This document shows positions 33,593 to 34,738 of a stretch of DNA of 34,738 bases, one piece after another. The notes below the pieces were generated by a model. That model was not told where the DNA came from. It saw nothing but the letters and a program-made list of their open reading frames with translations, and searched no databases. How positions within the stretch are numbered: the stretch's first letter is position 1; each line of letters opens with the position of its first letter. The stretch is from positions 1 to 34,738 of the forward strand of contig NZ_JAQCNO010000039.1 of NCBI RefSeq assembly GCF_028274965.1, in the 5' to 3' direction. The stretch comes from Natronomonas sp. Lineage in GTDB: Archaea > Halobacteriota > Halobacteria > Halobacteriales > Haloarculaceae. A program made the position numbers and the translations under genes.

Positions 33593-33991
33593 TCAGTCGT
33601 CGCCGGTCGGGAGGAAAAACACCGGGATGTCGCTGTCGAGCATCACCGACTGCGAGACGCTTCCGAACACCGCCTTGCCGGCCGGCGTCCGCCCCCGACC
33701 GGCGATCGCGATGGCGTCGGCGCCTTCGCTCTCGGCGAACCGAACGATCTGTCCGGCGGCGTCGCCGCTCCGCTCGGAGAGATCCACGTCGATCCCGGCG
33801 TCCTCGAGGGCGTCGCGGGCCGCCTTCGCCGACCCGACCTGGCTGACCGCCGCCCCCTCGGGGTTGTCGGAGAACACGTGCAGAACGGTGACCTCGAGGG
33901 CGTCCGTGTCCCACTCCAGGGACGCGACCGCTTCGGCGGACAGTCGGGCGCGCTCCTCGTCTTCGTCGACGGCGAGTACGATGTGTGACAT
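33593..33991 (-). CDS. Universal stress protein (UspA family)
   Basis: A 132-aa single Usp domain. It opens SHIVLAVDEDEERA, with the nucleotide-binding region near the end AIAGRGRTPAGKAVFGSVSQSVM, matching the G-x2-G-x9-G-S pattern of ATP-binding members, then DIPVFFLP. Very acidic. It is convergent with the asparagine-synthetase-like gene (23-bp gap). It lies 63 bp downstream of TFB on the same strand and has its own AT-rich promoter. Confidence 0.92.
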   Translation of the reverse strand: MSHIVLAVDEDEERARLSAEAVASLEWDTDALEVTVLHVFSDNPEGAAVSQVGSAKAARDALEDAGIDVDLSERSGDAAGQIVRFAESEGADAIAIAGRGRTPAGKAVFGSVSQSVMLDSDIPVFFLPTGDD

Positions 33992-34018
33992 TGCTTCGTC
34001 CGAAACAGCGCCCGAAGG

Positions 34019-34033
34019 GTTAAATAATATAAG
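34019..34033 (-). promoter_or_regulatory. AT-rich promoter element for the uspA-like gene
   Basis: On the minus strand it reads CTTATATTATTTAAC, about 29-42 bp upstream of ATG 33991. It overlaps the downstream flank of TFB, where it could also aid TFB transcript termination. Confidence 0.6.
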
Positions 34034-34054
34034 GGGGAATCCCGCCTCCCGCCG

Positions 34055-34738
34055 TCAGGACGACTGTTCGGCCTCGAGGAGTTCGTGATATCGGTTGCGG
34101 ATGGTGACCTCGGAGATGTCCGCAACAGCCGAGACCTCGTTTTGGGTCACCTTCTCGTTGGTGAGAAGCGAGGCGGCGTAGACGGCGGCGGCCGCGAGTC
34201 CGACCGGCGATTTCCCGGAGTGGATCCCGGCGTCGCGAGCACCGTCGAGAAGCTGTCGCGCGCGCCGCTCGGCCTCCTCGGAGAGGCCGAGTTCGCTGGC
34301 GAAGCGGGGGACGTAGCTCTTCGGATCCGCCGGGCCGATCTCGAGGCCGAGTTCGCGGACGACGTAGCGGTAGGTGCGGGCGATTTCGCTCTTTTCGACG
34401 CGCGAGACGCCGGCGACCTCGTCGAGGCTGCGCGGGGTCCCGGCCTGCTTCGCCGAGGCGTACAGGGCGGCGGTAGAGACGCCCTCGATCGAGCGGCCGG
34501 GCAGGAGGTTCTCGTCGAGTGCACGACGATAGATGACCGAGGCGGTCTCCCGGACGTTTTCGGGGAGGCCCAACGCGGAGGCCATGCGGTCGATCTCGCC
34601 GAGGGCCTGTTTGAGGTTGCGTTCTTTCGAGTCGCGGGTGCGGAACCGCTCGTTCCAGGTGCGGAGCCGCTGCATCTTGCGCCGCTGGCGGTTCGACAGC
34701 TGGTTGCCGTAGGCGTCTTTGTCCTGCCACCCGATGTT
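34055..34738 (-). CDS. Transcription initiation factor TFB, C-terminal part (5' end outside window)
   Basis: Archaeal TFIIB, which recruits RNA polymerase to TBP-bound promoters. The visible 227 codons begin IGWQDKDAYGNQLSNRQRRK, the B-linker region after the zinc ribbon and B-finger, which lie beyond the window edge. Two cyclin repeats follow: RNLKQALGEIDRMASALGLP onward, and ELGLSEEAERRARQLLDG onward. The C-terminal helix-turn-helix NEKVTQNEVSAVADISEVTIRNRYHELLE is the BRE-recognition part. Haloarchaea carry several TFB paralogues; which one this is cannot be told here. Confidence 0.95.
   Translation of the reverse strand, partial: NIGWQDKDAYGNQLSNRQRRKMQRLRTWNERFRTRDSKERNLKQALGEIDRMASALGLPENVRETASVIYRRALDENLLPGRSIEGVSTAALYASAKQAGTPRSLDEVAGVSRVEKSEIARTYRYVVRELGLEIGPADPKSYVPRFASELGLSEEAERRARQLLDGARDAGIHSGKSPVGLAAAAVYAASLLTNEKVTQNEVSAVADISEVTIRNRYHELLEAEQSS

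Noticed and set aside
1..34738. tRNA, rRNA, CRISPR, insertion sequences, integrase or attachment sites
   Set aside because: Gaps between genes were read on both strands; none holds cloverleaf-like sequence, regularly spaced repeats, transposase fragments or terminal inverted repeats.

Overview
The window is a gene-dense, very GC-rich stretch of a haloarchaeal chromosome (class Halobacteria). The evidence is strongly acidic proteins throughout, haloarchaeal families (PanA-type proteasome ATPase, TFB, HTH_10 regulator, archaeal ADH synthase plus dehydroquinate synthase II), Tat-plus-lipobox export signals, and TATA-like boxes about 26-29 bp upstream of start codons, which implies mostly leaderless transcripts. 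I see no IS elements, CRISPR arrays, tRNA or rRNA genes or prophage. No gap between genes exceeds about 175 bp.

Layout. 0-2.4 kb: a nitrite-reduction island. It has an HTH_10 regulator divergent from a lipoprotein copper nitrite reductase (nirK), then a ubiquitin-fold protein ending in Cys-Cys. The same perfect palindrome, CGAACATGTTCG, precedes both nirK and the small gene. 2.4-9.6 kb: truA, oligoendopeptidase F, the proteasome-activating ATPase, an FMN-dependent 2-hydroxy-acid dehydrogenase, a small conserved protein, a zinc ribbon and ilvE. 9.6-13.5 kb: a quinone-type methyltransferase, a pilin-like protein, a secreted coiled-coil protein and a divergent membrane-tethered winged-helix regulator. 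13.5-15.3 kb: etfBA. 15.4-23.3 kb: aromatic amino acid synthesis (trpCBA with ADH synthase; dehydroquinate synthase II facing dehydroquinate dehydratase), interrupted by a cold-shock protein and an acyl-CoA synthetase.

23.3-29.6 kb: membrane and lipid-leaning genes. These are an anchored TRAM protein, a creatininase-family hydrolase, a 62-aa membrane protein, a dolichol-kinase-like protein, an LssY_C-like membrane protein, and an overlapping pair made of an oligopeptide-type solute-binding lipoprotein and a PAP2/Aur1-like enzyme. 29.6-34.7 kb: purL, a PHP hydrolase overlapping an asparagine-synthetase-like protein, a UspA protein and a TFB gene cut by the window edge.

The most unusual observation is the solute-binding lipoprotein at 26928-28703. 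Its C-terminal lobe lies at the N-terminus, and the protein stops where that lobe would normally begin, so it reads as a circular permutant of the DppA/OppA family. It has no transporter partners and is translationally coupled to a PAP2-type membrane enzyme. The second candidate for follow-up is the NirK / Cys-Cys ubiquitin-fold / HTH_10 unit with its shared operator.
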